This document shows positions 10,279 through 20,281 of a stretch of 64,000 nt of DNA, piece by piece (within the stretch, counting starts at the first letter, position 1; every line of letters begins with the position of its first letter). The stretch is from Tritrichomonas musculus (lineage: Eukaryota; Parabasalia; Tritrichomonadida; Tritrichomonadidae). The stretch spans positions 620,001 to 684,000 of the forward strand of contig JAPFFF010000045.1 of assembly GCA_039105265.1 (NCBI GenBank), given 5' to 3'. The notes beneath the pieces were generated by a model, which saw nothing but the letters and a program-made list of their open reading frames with translations, ran no database searches and was not told where the DNA came from. The position numbers and the translations under genes were made by a program.

Positions 10279-11338
10279 ACGTTTTTCTAATGAAATTGAA
10301 ATTGATTAAATTATTCGATTTACATTATTTTCAGACATTTTATTTATTTATTTAGAAAAGTTGAATAGATGTTGATCGATTTTTTCTCAAAACATGATCG
10401 TTTTTTATGAAATATGATATGAAACATTTTTAAGAATTGTGATTTTTTTATATAAAGGAGTATTTGTCAATGCAATTTATATTTGTTGGAAATACAGTAT
10501 ATAAATATTTCAAATAATATTAAAAATGGAATGAAAATATTATATGAATAATTTTTACATTTGATATGTTACATTTATATACATTTATATGGCATTATAC
10601 ATAAATATATTTATGCTTAAACTAGTTGTTTTGAGTATTAAAATTTAGATAATAACAAATATACACAAAAAGAAGAAAAATCAATTATATTTTATTGACA
10701 ATAGAATAAATTATAATTTAATAGTTTTTACTCATATTTACATGCATTTAAATTAAGATTTAAAAAAAATAAAATATTATTTTTGATAAACAAAATGAAT
10801 AAATAAGAATTTTATATTTTATATATCAATAATATGATATTCTATTATCCAATGTTTTAATTTTACTGATTAATTCATTCTATTTTAAGAGATATTTTGC
10901 AAAATTTTTCTTCAAAACTTGATTTGCTTACTGTAATATTATTGATGGTTTTTTTAGATAAAGAGTTCGAATTTTAGAAAATCCGAAAAATACGTTTTTG
11001 TTTTTAATGTAATATGTGCAAATATATGAAAATCATACAAAAAATGATGCGGAGAACCATTTTATTTGGAGTAATGATTTTGTTACTTTTTGAAGAAATG
11101 TAATTTTATATTTTTAATTTTACCAATATATTAAATTATCTATAATATTCAAATATTAATTTTAAAAAATATATTAAATTAAAAAAGATAAATGTATTTT
11201 AAAGTTCACTTTTTCAGAAGGATTTCTCATACTTTTTAAATATAATTATAAAGAAAACAGATATAAAAATTGAATAGTTTATTTTGAATCGGCTATTTAT
11301 ACATTGAATTAACTTTATTTTCACTTTCATTTGCCATA
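10279..11338. other. AT-rich spacer, no gene recognised
   Basis: About 1 kb of very AT-rich sequence with no convincing coding frame. The only signal noted is the initiator-like sequence at its right end, listed separately. Confidence 0.7.
11321..11332 (+). promoter_or_regulatory. Trichomonad initiator (Inr) candidate
   Basis: TCACTTTCATTT contains two overlapping fits to TCAYTW, 18 and 12 bases before the ATG at 11339. Trichomonad transcripts usually start inside such a motif within about 20 bases of the start codon. Similar sites lie before the genes starting at 14286 and 19847. Confidence 0.5.
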
Positions 11339-12706
11339 ATGAGTAACATAAATAAAATCCAGCTCAAACCATCAAGCATTTTAAATGTACATCTCCAGAA
11401 ATATCCTAAAGATTTTACTTTTATAGTCAACGGGAAAGAATTTCAAACAAGTCAAATTATAACAGATCTTTTGTCACCAAAGATTAACCAAATTCATTTA
11501 AACGATCCAACATTCAATACATATGTGATTGATACCCAATCGCAAGGCGATTTTTCGAACATTCTCAAACTTGCTTCTTTAGAAGAAATAAGTATACCCG
11601 AAAACGAAATTCCATTTATATCAGAGGTAATTGAGTTACTTGGCAGCGACTCGATTAATTTTGATTTTTTTGAAACTCCTACAAATCTTACGCTAGATAA
11701 TGTTTTCTCCTTAATATGCAAACATGAACAATTCCAACAAATATTTTCAAAAAGTTACGAAAACGAACTTGACTTTATTTCATCACATTTCTTTGAGTTA
11801 TGCGAAAGTCACAAAGCAGATCTTATGAAACTTTCAAAGATCTCTCTTATCCGCATTACTAGCAACCGCAAGCTTCAATTGAAGGATGAAGATCAACTTC
11901 TGAAATTTGTGAATGAACTATACCAGCGAGATCGATCTTTCACAAATCTTTACGATTTTGTCCACTTTTTGAATGTTACGAGTGATGAAATTTCAGAGTT
12001 TATTTCTCTCTTCGACATGAATGACATGACAGTTCCAACGTGGCAGAGTCTCTGTGACAGATTGAAACAAAAATTTGATAATGACCTCAGCAACAGCAAC
12101 AACAACAACGATAACGATAGCGAAGGAAGTGATATGAGACGATACAAAAAGTTAAAAGAAAAAGCGAATCCAAAAGATATCACATTCCCAGTAACCTCAA
12201 ATAACCAGTTTTCAGGGATCTTCAGCTACCTGAAAAACAAATCGTCATCTCAGATTGAAAACGAGGTCAATTTTACTGCCTCTTCTATAATTGGCAGTGA
12301 TGAACAATATCAGCCACGCAACGTTGTTTTGTATGAAGACAAGTCAAAAAGCTTTTTTTCAGAAAACAATGCAGACAGCTGGATTTGCTTTGAATTCAAA
12401 AACCATCGAGTGAGCCCAACAAACTACACAATCAGAACAGCAAACTGGGGTCAAAATGGCCACCATCCGAGGAGCTGGGTCATTGAAGGATCAAACGACA
12501 ACAGTTCCTGGCAAGTCCTCGATGAAGAAAGAGATTGCAATGAATTACACGGAATCGATCTTGTTCACACATTTCCAATTAAAAACCAAACAGGTGATGC
12601 ATTTAAATACATTCGAATGAAGCAAACTGGTCAAAATTGGTATAGTGTCTGTGCAAGTTATTATCTGATTATTGATGCCTTTGAGATATATGGAACGTTA
12701 AAATAA
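11339..12706 (+). CDS. BTB-like / F5-8 type C (discoidin) domain protein
   Basis: 455 residues. The N-terminus (about 24-115) has a BTB-like layout: DFTFIVNGKEFQTSQII...SPKINQIHL. Residues of about 120-245 are helical and BACK-like (ELDFISSHFFELCE...LLKFVNELYQ). A low-complexity Asn/Asp linker near 247-260 leads to a C-terminal F5/8 type C beta sandwich at about 300-455, with NYTIRTANWGQNGHHPRSWV, IEGSNDNSSW and YIRMKQTGQNW, the usual landmarks of that domain. No signal peptide or membrane segment is seen, so the protein is probably cytosolic. It is one of a large trichomonad family; a paralogue lies at 27819-29129 on the other strand. BTB domains mediate dimerisation and often recruit cullin ligases; that role here is inference. 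Confidence 0.85.
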   Translation: MSNINKIQLKPSSILNVHLQKYPKDFTFIVNGKEFQTSQIITDLLSPKINQIHLNDPTFNTYVIDTQSQGDFSNILKLASLEEISIPENEIPFISEVIELLGSDSINFDFFETPTNLTLDNVFSLICKHEQFQQIFSKSYENELDFISSHFFELCESHKADLMKLSKISLIRITSNRKLQLKDEDQLLKFVNELYQRDRSFTNLYDFVHFLNVTSDEISEFISLFDMNDMTVPTWQSLCDRLKQKFDNDLSNSNNNNDNDSEGSDMRRYKKLKEKANPKDITFPVTSNNQFSGIFSYLKNKSSSQIENEVNFTASSIIGSDEQYQPRNVVLYEDKSKSFFSENNADSWICFEFKNHRVSPTNYTIRTANWGQNGHHPRSWVIEGSNDNSSWQVLDEERDCNELHGIDLVHTFPIKNQTGDAFKYIRMKQTGQNWYSVCASYYLIIDAFEIYGTLK

Positions 12707-12993
12707 AAAATCTTTGTCAAAAGTAAACGACAATAAATGATAAATAAAAATATACATTAAAAATAGATGTATAATGGCATATTTTTTTTTGAAATTATTT
12801 CAGTTAAAAAAATATAGAACTTTTCATAACACCATTCAAAATATTGAATAGATTTCAAAGAAATCTTATCTGATAGATTTCATTATATTTTAGTGATTTC
12901 CAGCTAAAATGATATTGAATATTGATCCAATTTAAGATATTTTTAAATCTATATTGAGTAAAAAAAAAAAAAAAAAATAAAAAAGCTAGAATC

Positions 12994-14286
12994 TTAATTC
13001 AAAGATTGCTGGAAATGGATTAATTCATCTAAAACATCTCCAGATTTCTTTGATGGATCTATATTTTTGAGGAAATAAATGTACGTATCAAATATGTCTT
13101 TGGCGGTTTTGTAACTCATAATTAAAGGTGAATATCTGAAGTGTAGGATAAAGTCGTTTAGTCCTGTTTCGACTTTTAATTTGTTATAGCTTGTTACTTG
13201 AGCGAATGGTCTTAAAGCATTTTCTTTAGATGTAACTTGTAAATGGAAGTCCTTTAAGGGATCTTTAATTGATAATTTACCAACATTTGATACATGGCAA
13301 ACGGCGCAATCTTCACGGAATACTTCAAGTGGGAAAAGATATTCCTTATAAAACCAATCATTTGCTCTGATCAATTTGAAGTTTTTTCTTAATTCCTTAC
13401 ATATTTCACCAACAGTCATTTTAGGATCAGGATTTTCAACACAAAGAGTAAAATTAGTAAATGCATTACCAAATGAATGATCAATTTTTGATTTTGGAAG
13501 AATTCTCCTGAAATCCATGCAAGTATCAATACCAATTGAACCAAATTTGCCATTTTTTGCATTCATTGCAAAACAAATTCCTGCCCATAAATAATCACTG
13601 ACATGATTTGTTTTTCCTGTCTTTTTATCGTAAATAAACGGTGAAAGTTCGTTACATTTCATTTCTGTTTGCAAACGAGGTGGAACCAATTTTGAACGAT
13701 CTGGTAAATCAACTGTTTCTTGTAAAGTAAGGAAGGTTAAATCACTTGTTTTAAAAGATGGCCAATGACTAGCATATTTTGCTTTATCTTTTAAGAATTG
13801 ATCAAATTCAGGTTTTAACAAGTTGTTTCTAAGATCACCTGGCATTGGAGCAATGCTTTTAAATAGATAATCTGCAGAAGGGTTTTGAATATCTTCGAGT
13901 AATTGTGCATAAAAACCACCATCTGTTAATGCATGATTTGAATTAACTACAACCCGGGTATCATCAGCAGCAATTGATGCTAAAGCATGATCATTATTTG
14001 GAGTTAATGTTTCATAAAGCCAATCACAACAGCCTTGTAATGTTTTGATATTTTTTGGAATTTTGTGAATTGTTACACTATCTGGGCTTATGCCATTATC
14101 AATCAAATTATGTCCATCAGTTTTAATGAAAAGACCTGCTGTTGATTTTTTTATTTTCTCCAAGAAAGGAGGAAGTTCACTTGGATGATTAACTTCAATT
14201 GCAAATTGTATGAACATTTTGTTTATTTGATCAGAAAAACGTTTTTCATTTGCTGACATTGGACGGTGTGCTAGCTTTGAGTTCAT
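12994..14286 (-). CDS. CoA-dependent acyltransferase-like (condensation-domain superfamily) protein
   Basis: 430 residues. The key motif is NHALTDGG near residue 117, matching the HxxxDG active-site signature of chloramphenicol acetyltransferase-fold enzymes such as alcohol acetyltransferases and condensation domains. A second landmark, DFRR, lies near residue 260 where the family has its structural DFGWG-like or DxR segment. There is no signal peptide. The likely reaction is acyl transfer from a CoA thioester to an alcohol or amine; the substrate is not predictable. TCACTT at 14294-14299 (read on the minus strand) lies 8-13 bases before the ATG and fits the initiator. The length is normal for alcohol O-acetyltransferase-like proteins. 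Confidence 0.78.
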   Translation of the reverse strand: MNSKLAHRPMSANEKRFSDQINKMFIQFAIEVNHPSELPPFLEKIKKSTAGLFIKTDGHNLIDNGISPDSVTIHKIPKNIKTLQGCCDWLYETLTPNNDHALASIAADDTRVVVNSNHALTDGGFYAQLLEDIQNPSADYLFKSIAPMPGDLRNNLLKPEFDQFLKDKAKYASHWPSFKTSDLTFLTLQETVDLPDRSKLVPPRLQTEMKCNELSPFIYDKKTGKTNHVSDYLWAGICFAMNAKNGKFGSIGIDTCMDFRRILPKSKIDHSFGNAFTNFTLCVENPDPKMTVGEICKELRKNFKLIRANDWFYKEYLFPLEVFREDCAVCHVSNVGKLSIKDPLKDFHLQVTSKENALRPFAQVTSYNKLKVETGLNDFILHFRYSPLIMSYKTAKDIFDTYIYFLKNIDPSKKSGDVLDELIHFQQSLN

Positions 14287-15172
14287 TTAAAAAAAGTGAT
14301 ATGAGGTTACAGATAAAAATTTATCGAATTCAAAAATTCGCAATTTTTTTTATCGGCCAATTCAATAAAATAAATATATCTCATTAAATAAAGAACATTT
14401 AATAAAGTTATAGTATTAACAATTATAATACAATTTATATAAAATATATTTATATTTTAAATCAAATATTTAATTAATAAAAATAAGATATTCTTTATGT
14501 AAAATATTAAGTTTAAATTTTCAATTATTGTGGTTGTAAATAAATCCTAAAATATCCTGTGAAAACATATTATAAGAATTTTAAAAATAATATAACTAAG
14601 ATTATAATCAAATATTTATTGCAAAAAAAAAAAATGATAAATTATTGATTCATAAATATTTAAAAAAATGAATTTCATTGAAACTTTTTAATTATTATGA
14701 TTTTTTCTCAATGTTTATTTCAATGATACTACATACCAACGACTTATGATAATGAATTGTTTTTTCTTTTACAATATCAAAATATGTCATCTGAAATATG
14801 ATTTCTGATTTGTTTTTATTAAATAATCATATTCAATAAGATGATCCTTATAATTTGAGGCTTTATTTCCTTCTGTTAAAAATATGCCTTGTCCTTTTTT
14901 ATTGGTCTTACGTATATAAAGAAAGAATCTGGCATAAAATTCTCTCGTTTTTTTTTTTTTTCATTACCAGTGTTTGGTATCTTACTTTCATTTTTCAACA
15001 TTATTGTCAGTTTCTTTACATCTTTTTTCGTTCTTAGTGCGTCGGCTTCTGTTCGATTTACTTGGACTTACATTTTTATTATTATTATTATTATTATATT
15101 GCAATTCGCTTTTACCATGGCTGTATTTGACCAAACATATCATTTTTTTCAATTGGTGTATATAAATCTTCT
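14287..15172. other. AT-rich spacer
   Basis: No gene is recognised. Phenylalanine- and isoleucine-rich open frames at 14855-15215 arise from T-rich DNA and overlap each other; see the rejected list. Confidence 0.55.
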
Positions 15173-15224
15173 CCGAAATCATTATAAAAATCTGATATCT
15201 ATTTTATTTTTATAATGATTTCGG
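15173..15224. repeat. Perfect 19-bp hairpin
   Basis: CCGAAATCATTATAAAAAT at 15173-15191 is followed, after a 14-base loop, by its exact reverse complement at 15206-15224. A perfect 19-bp stem is unlikely by chance. It could be a fold-back element end or a structured transcript. Confidence 0.75.
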
Positions 15225-15383
15225 ATTTGCAACCAGTGAAAAATAATGAATTGCTTTGTATATGTTTCGCGTGAACTATTATCAATTCAAATAAATATAT
15301 CCAAGATTGAATTGTGCTCTTGGATAATTTTGATTTGCAGCCAGAGAATAATAATGAATTGCTCTGTCGATGTCTCGTGTGAC
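15224..15383. repeat. Two diverged direct repeats of about 51 bp
   Basis: Copies at 15224-15274 and 15332-15382 share about 43 of 51 bases, beginning GATTTGCARCCAG and ending TCGYGTGA, with a period of 108 bases. The first copy begins in the last base of the hairpin at 15173-15224. No function is visible. Confidence 0.6.
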
Positions 15384-15841
15384 ATATCGTCCCTCAAGAT
15401 AAATGACACCAAGATTTTTTAGCTTTATTTTATATTTTTATTTTTTATCTTCATTTCTGTCTTATAAATAATATGTTAAACGTGAAATAATTAATAATAT
15501 TCAAAATTAAAATCATTATTTGATTAATACTTTTTCAGAAAAATGGTTGATTTAGATAATCAAATGGTATATTTGGCTTCATAAATTGATATAATTTAGT
15601 ATTTAATGGTTAAAAATGGTATCAAATAGATATGAATATCTGAAAAAAGTTTATTCAGACCATATATGCATACAAAAAGTTCGTTTTGTTCAAAGATTGC
15701 ATTATAAATATTTTCTTCTCTAGCAATAAGATCATTTGAATGTTGATTTGAATGTAATCATTAACATTTCACATATTTTTATTGAATTCTTTAAAAAAAC
15801 GCATAACACATTTAGCAAAATAAAAAAATTATACATTTTAA

Positions 15842-16189
15842 GGTTCTCCTTCCCAAAAAAAATGTAAATCATTCAATATTGAATTAACTCATAGAATAAA
15901 TAATTCAATAGAGCATTTTTCAGAAAAAGTTTTGGTGAAAAATAAAAAAAATATGGCCTCAACGATTAAATCTTATTTCATTCAAAAATTTACTGATTTT
16001 TTAATTCTATGATTTCTATCTGTAAAAAATCAAAATCGATATGATTCCATATATATATTTTTATTCAATCATTTGAAATATATATCTATATAAATTTTAT
16101 ATTTTAATTCATTTTTGAAAACGATATTTATGTATATTTTATTTGTGAAATCTCATTGAATTTAATCTTTTGAATTTGAAAGGAGAACC
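15842..16189. mobile_element. 348-bp MITE-like element flanked by TTAA
   Basis: The ends are inverted: GGTTCTCCTT at 15842-15851 and AAGGAGAACC at 16180-16189, a perfect 10-bp match with weaker similarity inward. Both ends abut TTAA (15838-15841 and 16190-16193), the target duplication used by piggyBac-like elements. There is no coding capacity. A 4-base duplication in AT-rich DNA is weak evidence by itself, so the family is tentative. Confidence 0.55.
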
Positions 16190-16361
16190 TTAATGTATTA
16201 TAATAATTGTGTAAATTTGGTTGTTAACAAAATAATTAGACATTTCATAATATTTATAAAATACTATAAAAAATTAATGTAATCCGAATTTTATTAATTA
16301 TATTTAAAATAATATAAACAAAATAATAAGTTTTTGAAGTATAAATCAGCAAGTTATCATT

Positions 16362-16976
16362 CTAGATTTCAATCTCTTCATTTTCAAATGTTTCTTTAAT
16401 TATGTCCTCGACTTCTGTTTTTGTTTCTGTTTCCTTCTTCTTTTTGTGGAAAATTGAAAACCATGTCTTTTTCTTCTTCTCTTGTTTAATAACTGAATTA
16501 ATTGCTGCTTCAAAGACTGAATTGACTTGTTTCATATCATAAAGATCGCATTCAATGTAGTTGTTAACTTTCATTGTTCTTTTGATTTCGTTGATATCAT
16601 CTGACGTGACTGTTTTTTCTTCAATATTTAAACTAGTTCCTACAAGGATGATTTTCGCTTTTGGGGAAGATTTTCTGATTTCTGGATACCAGATGTTCTT
16701 GACGTTTAAAAGTGTTTTTGGATCGTTTAATGAGAAACAAAGAATGAAAGCATTTGCTTGGTTATATGATGTTAATCTTAATGTTTTATATTTCTCTTGA
16801 CCTGTTGTATCAAAAAATTGACATTTGTAAATCTTATTTTCTGTGATGCTTTTTGAAAAATTCTCTAAAAATGAAGGACAATATTCATTTGTACATTCTG
16901 CATTTGCATAATTGTAAAGCAGTTGTGTTTTATTTGCTGATGAATCTCCAACAACAACGAATTTGATAAATTCCAT
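16362..16976 (-). CDS. Atypical Rho-like small GTPase
   Basis: 204 residues with a Rho-type core: FFDTTGQEKYKTLRLTSY for switch II, then ANAFILCFSLNDPKTLLNV and WYPEIRKSSPKAKIILVGTS. Several nucleotide-binding positions differ from normal Rho. The P-loop reads GDSSANKTQ where GxxxxGKT/S is expected, so the Gly before Lys is Asn. DTAGQE is DTTGQE. The TKxD base-recognition motif is replaced by GTSLN. The C-terminus has basic clusters (KKKKTW...HKKKKE) and then an acidic tail, with no CaaX box for prenylation. It is probably cytosolic or loosely membrane-bound and may bind nucleotide abnormally or act as a pseudo-GTPase; that is inference from the altered motifs. Confidence 0.85.
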   Translation of the reverse strand: MEFIKFVVVGDSSANKTQLLYNYANAECTNEYCPSFLENFSKSITENKIYKCQFFDTTGQEKYKTLRLTSYNQANAFILCFSLNDPKTLLNVKNIWYPEIRKSSPKAKIILVGTSLNIEEKTVTSDDINEIKRTMKVNNYIECDLYDMKQVNSVFEAAINSVIKQEKKKKTWFSIFHKKKKETETKTEVEDIIKETFENEEIEI

Positions 16977-17444
16977 TAGAAGAAAAATAAATAATGAAAT
17001 GAAAATTTTGAAGAATTAAGTTATTCATTAAAAAACGGTATTTATTCAATTTAAGATAATAGAATATATTAATCAATTAATAACAATTTAATATATAAAT
17101 TAAAAAATATTTTCTACATTTGGTATTACTGATAATTAAATGCTTTATTATTAATTTATTTATTAATTAAATCTAGTAAATATAAATAACTAATTATCGT
17201 TTTTTTTTTAATAATGGGAAAGTGAAATCATAAAATCTCTAAAATCTAAAAAAATTGATAAAAAAAGTTAAGTGATTAAAATTTTCAAAATTTTGAGGTT
17301 TAATAAAAATAAAAATAGTTTTTTTTAAATCAAAATCCTTTTCATTAAAATATACCAATTCATCCAATGAATTATATTTATTAAATGCATTATTGCAAAT
17401 AGAAATAACAGTCGAGATTATCCAAACTTTTTTTTCAATGAAAT
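16977..17444. other. AT-rich spacer, nothing recognised
   Basis: No coding frame or repeat that can be supported. On the minus strand, TCATTTCATT before the ATG at 16976 is an initiator candidate for the Rho-like gene. Confidence 0.6.
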
Positions 17445-18525
17445 AAAAATAATTGATATAGTGGCATATTTAAGTGATTGGCATCCAATTAAAGCATAAT
17501 CACCAATTGTTTTTGCAGATAATGGAATGGAAAGACCTAAAAAATAAATTCAGAAATTAATAACAATCCTAATCTTTCCGAAATATATTTTCATTTATAT
17601 CTCAAAATACGATAGAAACAGTTTTATTTTAGGAGAGCCAAAGGAAATATTTTGCCAAGAATTAAAAACTGTATTTGAATCTCAAATATTATCAATCTAA
17701 AAGTAGAAAATTCTTCTTTTTATTGTCTTTTTCAGAGGATTCCATATATAAATATAAAAAATATCCGCAATATGAGATGAACCAAGTTTTTCAAGTTCTG
17801 AATTTTCAGTGAATTGTCAATGCAAGCATCACCTATTTCTTTAACATGAACTGGAATTTTAATGCTTTCTAAATTACAATCACTAAATGGTGATTCTTCA
17901 AATATTAGTAATTCTGAATCATCAGAAAATTCAACTTTTTTAAGTTGATCACATTGATAAAACGCTTCTTTTTTAATGATTGAAACATGCTTTGGAATAG
18001 TTATGCTTTCAATTGATGTTTTACTGAATGCATCTTCTCCAATTATTTTCAATTATGAGTTGTTTGAAATCAATACTTTTTTAAGCTTCGAACATCCTGA
18101 AAAACAATGTTTTCCAATTGATTTTACATTTAATGGAATTCAAATCTGAAAATGCATGTTTTCTTATTGTTTGAATATGTGATTTGTCTGCAAAAATAAC
18201 TTCTTGAAGTTCATTGCATTCAATAAAAATTTTCATTTCATTAGCAATTCATAAGTAATTAACAACAATGCTCTAAAAATGCTGCATATTTATGTTCGCA
18301 ATCTTAAATTCTTTTGAGTAATTGCTTATTTCAATGAAAGGTTTGAGGTGGCTGGTGATCGTCGTTTCTCTTGGTAAATAAACAGAGTCGCTTTCAAGAA
18401 GAAAAGATGAAATCTCAGCGAATTTTGAAACTGTTCTTGTTCCTTCTCAAAGACCCATTTTACCAAAACTGTTTGATCCACATCAATACGCTCGTCATTC
18501 TTTACACACTGCCAGGAAGTGATAG
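17445..18525 (-). pseudogene. BspA-like leucine-rich repeat gene, heavily decayed
   Basis: Reading the minus strand from right to left, successive frames give SSFLLESDSVYLPRETTI (about 18440-18360), a typical start of trichomonad BspA proteins; then ECNELQEVIFADKSHIQTI (about 18220-18150); then IGEDAFSKTSIESITIPKH and EAFYQCDQLKKVEFSDDSE within 17732-18052; then LSIPLSAKTIGDYALIGC (about 17540-17480). All carry the BspA repeat pattern seen at 2-1510. The frames are separated by several shifts and stops, so at least four lesions are present. A related intact gene would encode an LRR_5 surface or cytosolic protein. Confidence 0.75.
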
Positions 18526-18671
18526 TTTTTTTAAAATAAAAATAAAAACAATTATGCACAATTTTTTAAAATATACAGTATTACAAAATTTGCATAGAAT
18601 TTTTTAATTTTGAATATCCAAATTTTGGATTTTAATTATTGACAAAAAACAAAAATCTACTTTACACTTTT

Positions 18672-19847
18672 TTATGAACATGCAAATTGCATCACAAAAG
18701 AGCCGAAATCATCGCCAGTTGACATCCAAACTTGGCAGGTTCCGCAGTCGCCCCAAATATTCGTTGATTCTTCGCTTTCTTCCATTTCAAGAAGTAATGT
18801 GTGACCTGCTGGCCGATCGTCGCCTTGAATAAAATATGGGTATCCGCCCAAATAAGTTCTCAATTTAGTGTATCTTCTTTCTGTCATAATTCCGTTCATG
18901 AAGTAGAGCTCTTTTTGGCTATATTTCTCTGGATTTGGAATGCTGAAGCCTGATTCTGCTTTGCTTATTGGTGTGTCAAATTTTTGCTCCCATTCAAAAA
19001 TTGATCGTGCTTCATTGAAAATGTTGTATGAGTCAGGAACGCTGTCGTAAACAAGCTCATCAATTTCTGAGTCTGTGAATAATTCAATTGGAAAATGATC
19101 ATAGCAATCAATGCATGAATAACCAACAAGAACATATTCATGATCAATTGGAAAAAGTTCTCTCATTTCTGAGGGAAGAGATGAAATGTGAAATGAAAAA
19201 ACTGCCTGTAATTTTTTTGAGCATTTTTTGCAGATTTTGGGACCTGATGATGGGTGATATGGAGCTGAACCTCCAAATTTCGAAACTCTAGGATTGGATG
19301 AATCGTTGTGATTGACTTTTGGTATATAGCAAACTTTTTTAAAATTATCGATTAAAGATTTGAAATGAATAATTTCTTCGTCTAAAATTTTGTAAACAGT
19401 AGGATTTAGTGGTTCATAATATTGACGAAGTAAAAGATCATCTTTAAGAAAATGAATAGTAAAAATTGTATATGGTGGCTGAATGACTTTTTTAAGAATT
19501 TTGGATAACAGCTCATAAGAAAGATTTGTTTCTTGAATAAATGCATCTTTGATTAATTCAATTATTTGTGTTGTTTTTCGATAATTAATATTTTTGTCGT
19601 ATTGTGGCTGAAAAATATGTTTTAAAAAGTCATCACATATAAATGGAAGTGACTTAATTATTTCTTTTATAATTAGCCCTTTTTTGCGATTAACTTTATA
19701 ATGTAAACTTTGAGAATAATCAAATAGAAATTCGCTTAATTTTTCAGCTAATTCATTATGGTTTTGAAGGAATTTGATTAATTCGCTTGGATTTATATCA
19801 TCAGGAGATGTTTTAATCTTCATTTCCAGGTTTAAAAGATCATCCAT
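18672..19847 (-). CDS. DUF1963/YwqG-like protein
   Basis: 391 residues. The N-terminal 170 residues are helical with no recognised domain (LNLEMKIKTSPDDINPSELI). From about residue 190 there is KFGGSAPYHPSSGPKICKKC, with a CxxC pair and a later CIDC, followed by HISSLPSEMRELFP and, at the end, LGGYPYFIQGDDRPAGHTLL and WGDCGTCQVW. This order of a GG...P strand, LxxLP, LGGxPxxIQ and WGDxGT is that of the DUF1963/YwqG fold, with a zinc-like Cys set recalling PDCD2. Its biochemical function is unknown. TCATTTTTTC directly before the ATG is an initiator candidate. No membrane segment is seen. Confidence 0.7.
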   Translation of the reverse strand: MDDLLNLEMKIKTSPDDINPSELIKFLQNHNELAEKLSEFLFDYSQSLHYKVNRKKGLIIKEIIKSLPFICDDFLKHIFQPQYDKNINYRKTTQIIELIKDAFIQETNLSYELLSKILKKVIQPPYTIFTIHFLKDDLLLRQYYEPLNPTVYKILDEEIIHFKSLIDNFKKVCYIPKVNHNDSSNPRVSKFGGSAPYHPSSGPKICKKCSKKLQAVFSFHISSLPSEMRELFPIDHEYVLVGYSCIDCYDHFPIELFTDSEIDELVYDSVPDSYNIFNEARSIFEWEQKFDTPISKAESGFSIPNPEKYSQKELYFMNGIMTERRYTKLRTYLGGYPYFIQGDDRPAGHTLLLEMEESEESTNIWGDCGTCQVWMSTGDDFGSFVMQFACS

Positions 19848-20281
19848 GAAAAAATGAAATGTTATATAAAAAATTCAAATAATTGAATTTAAAAAAAGCT
19901 TTTTATCTTAAAATGAAATGCAAATAATTAAAAAAAAATATTGTTTGAAAAATTGCCCAGTATTTTATTATGATTTTCTTTAAAAATATATCTAATACTG
20001 CAATTTTGAAAATTATTTTTTATTTCAAAAAGTAAGTACAGTAAAATAAATGGATGATATTAAAATTGCAGTTTTATTATACTTCAAAATAAATGGATGA
20101 TATTAAAATGTACAAATTGCAATTTACTAAATGCAAATAGAATATTTTATTTTTCAGATAAACTTTTTTTAATCAAAATAAATGTATAAATGGTGGAAAC
20201 TAATTAATAATGTGTTAAATAATTAATAAGTATAATAAGTCAACCTAGCTAAAAAGTAAAAAATAAAAAACGGTTTGATTA
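19848..20281. other. AT-rich spacer with a short direct repeat
   Basis: AAATAAATGGATGATATTAA occurs twice (about 20044 and 20091), a 47-base period with no evident function. No gene is seen. Confidence 0.5.

Noticed and set aside
14855-15215. Phe/Ile-rich membrane-like open frames
   Set aside because: They arise in several overlapping frames from T-rich DNA and run into the hairpin region; no frame shows conserved features.
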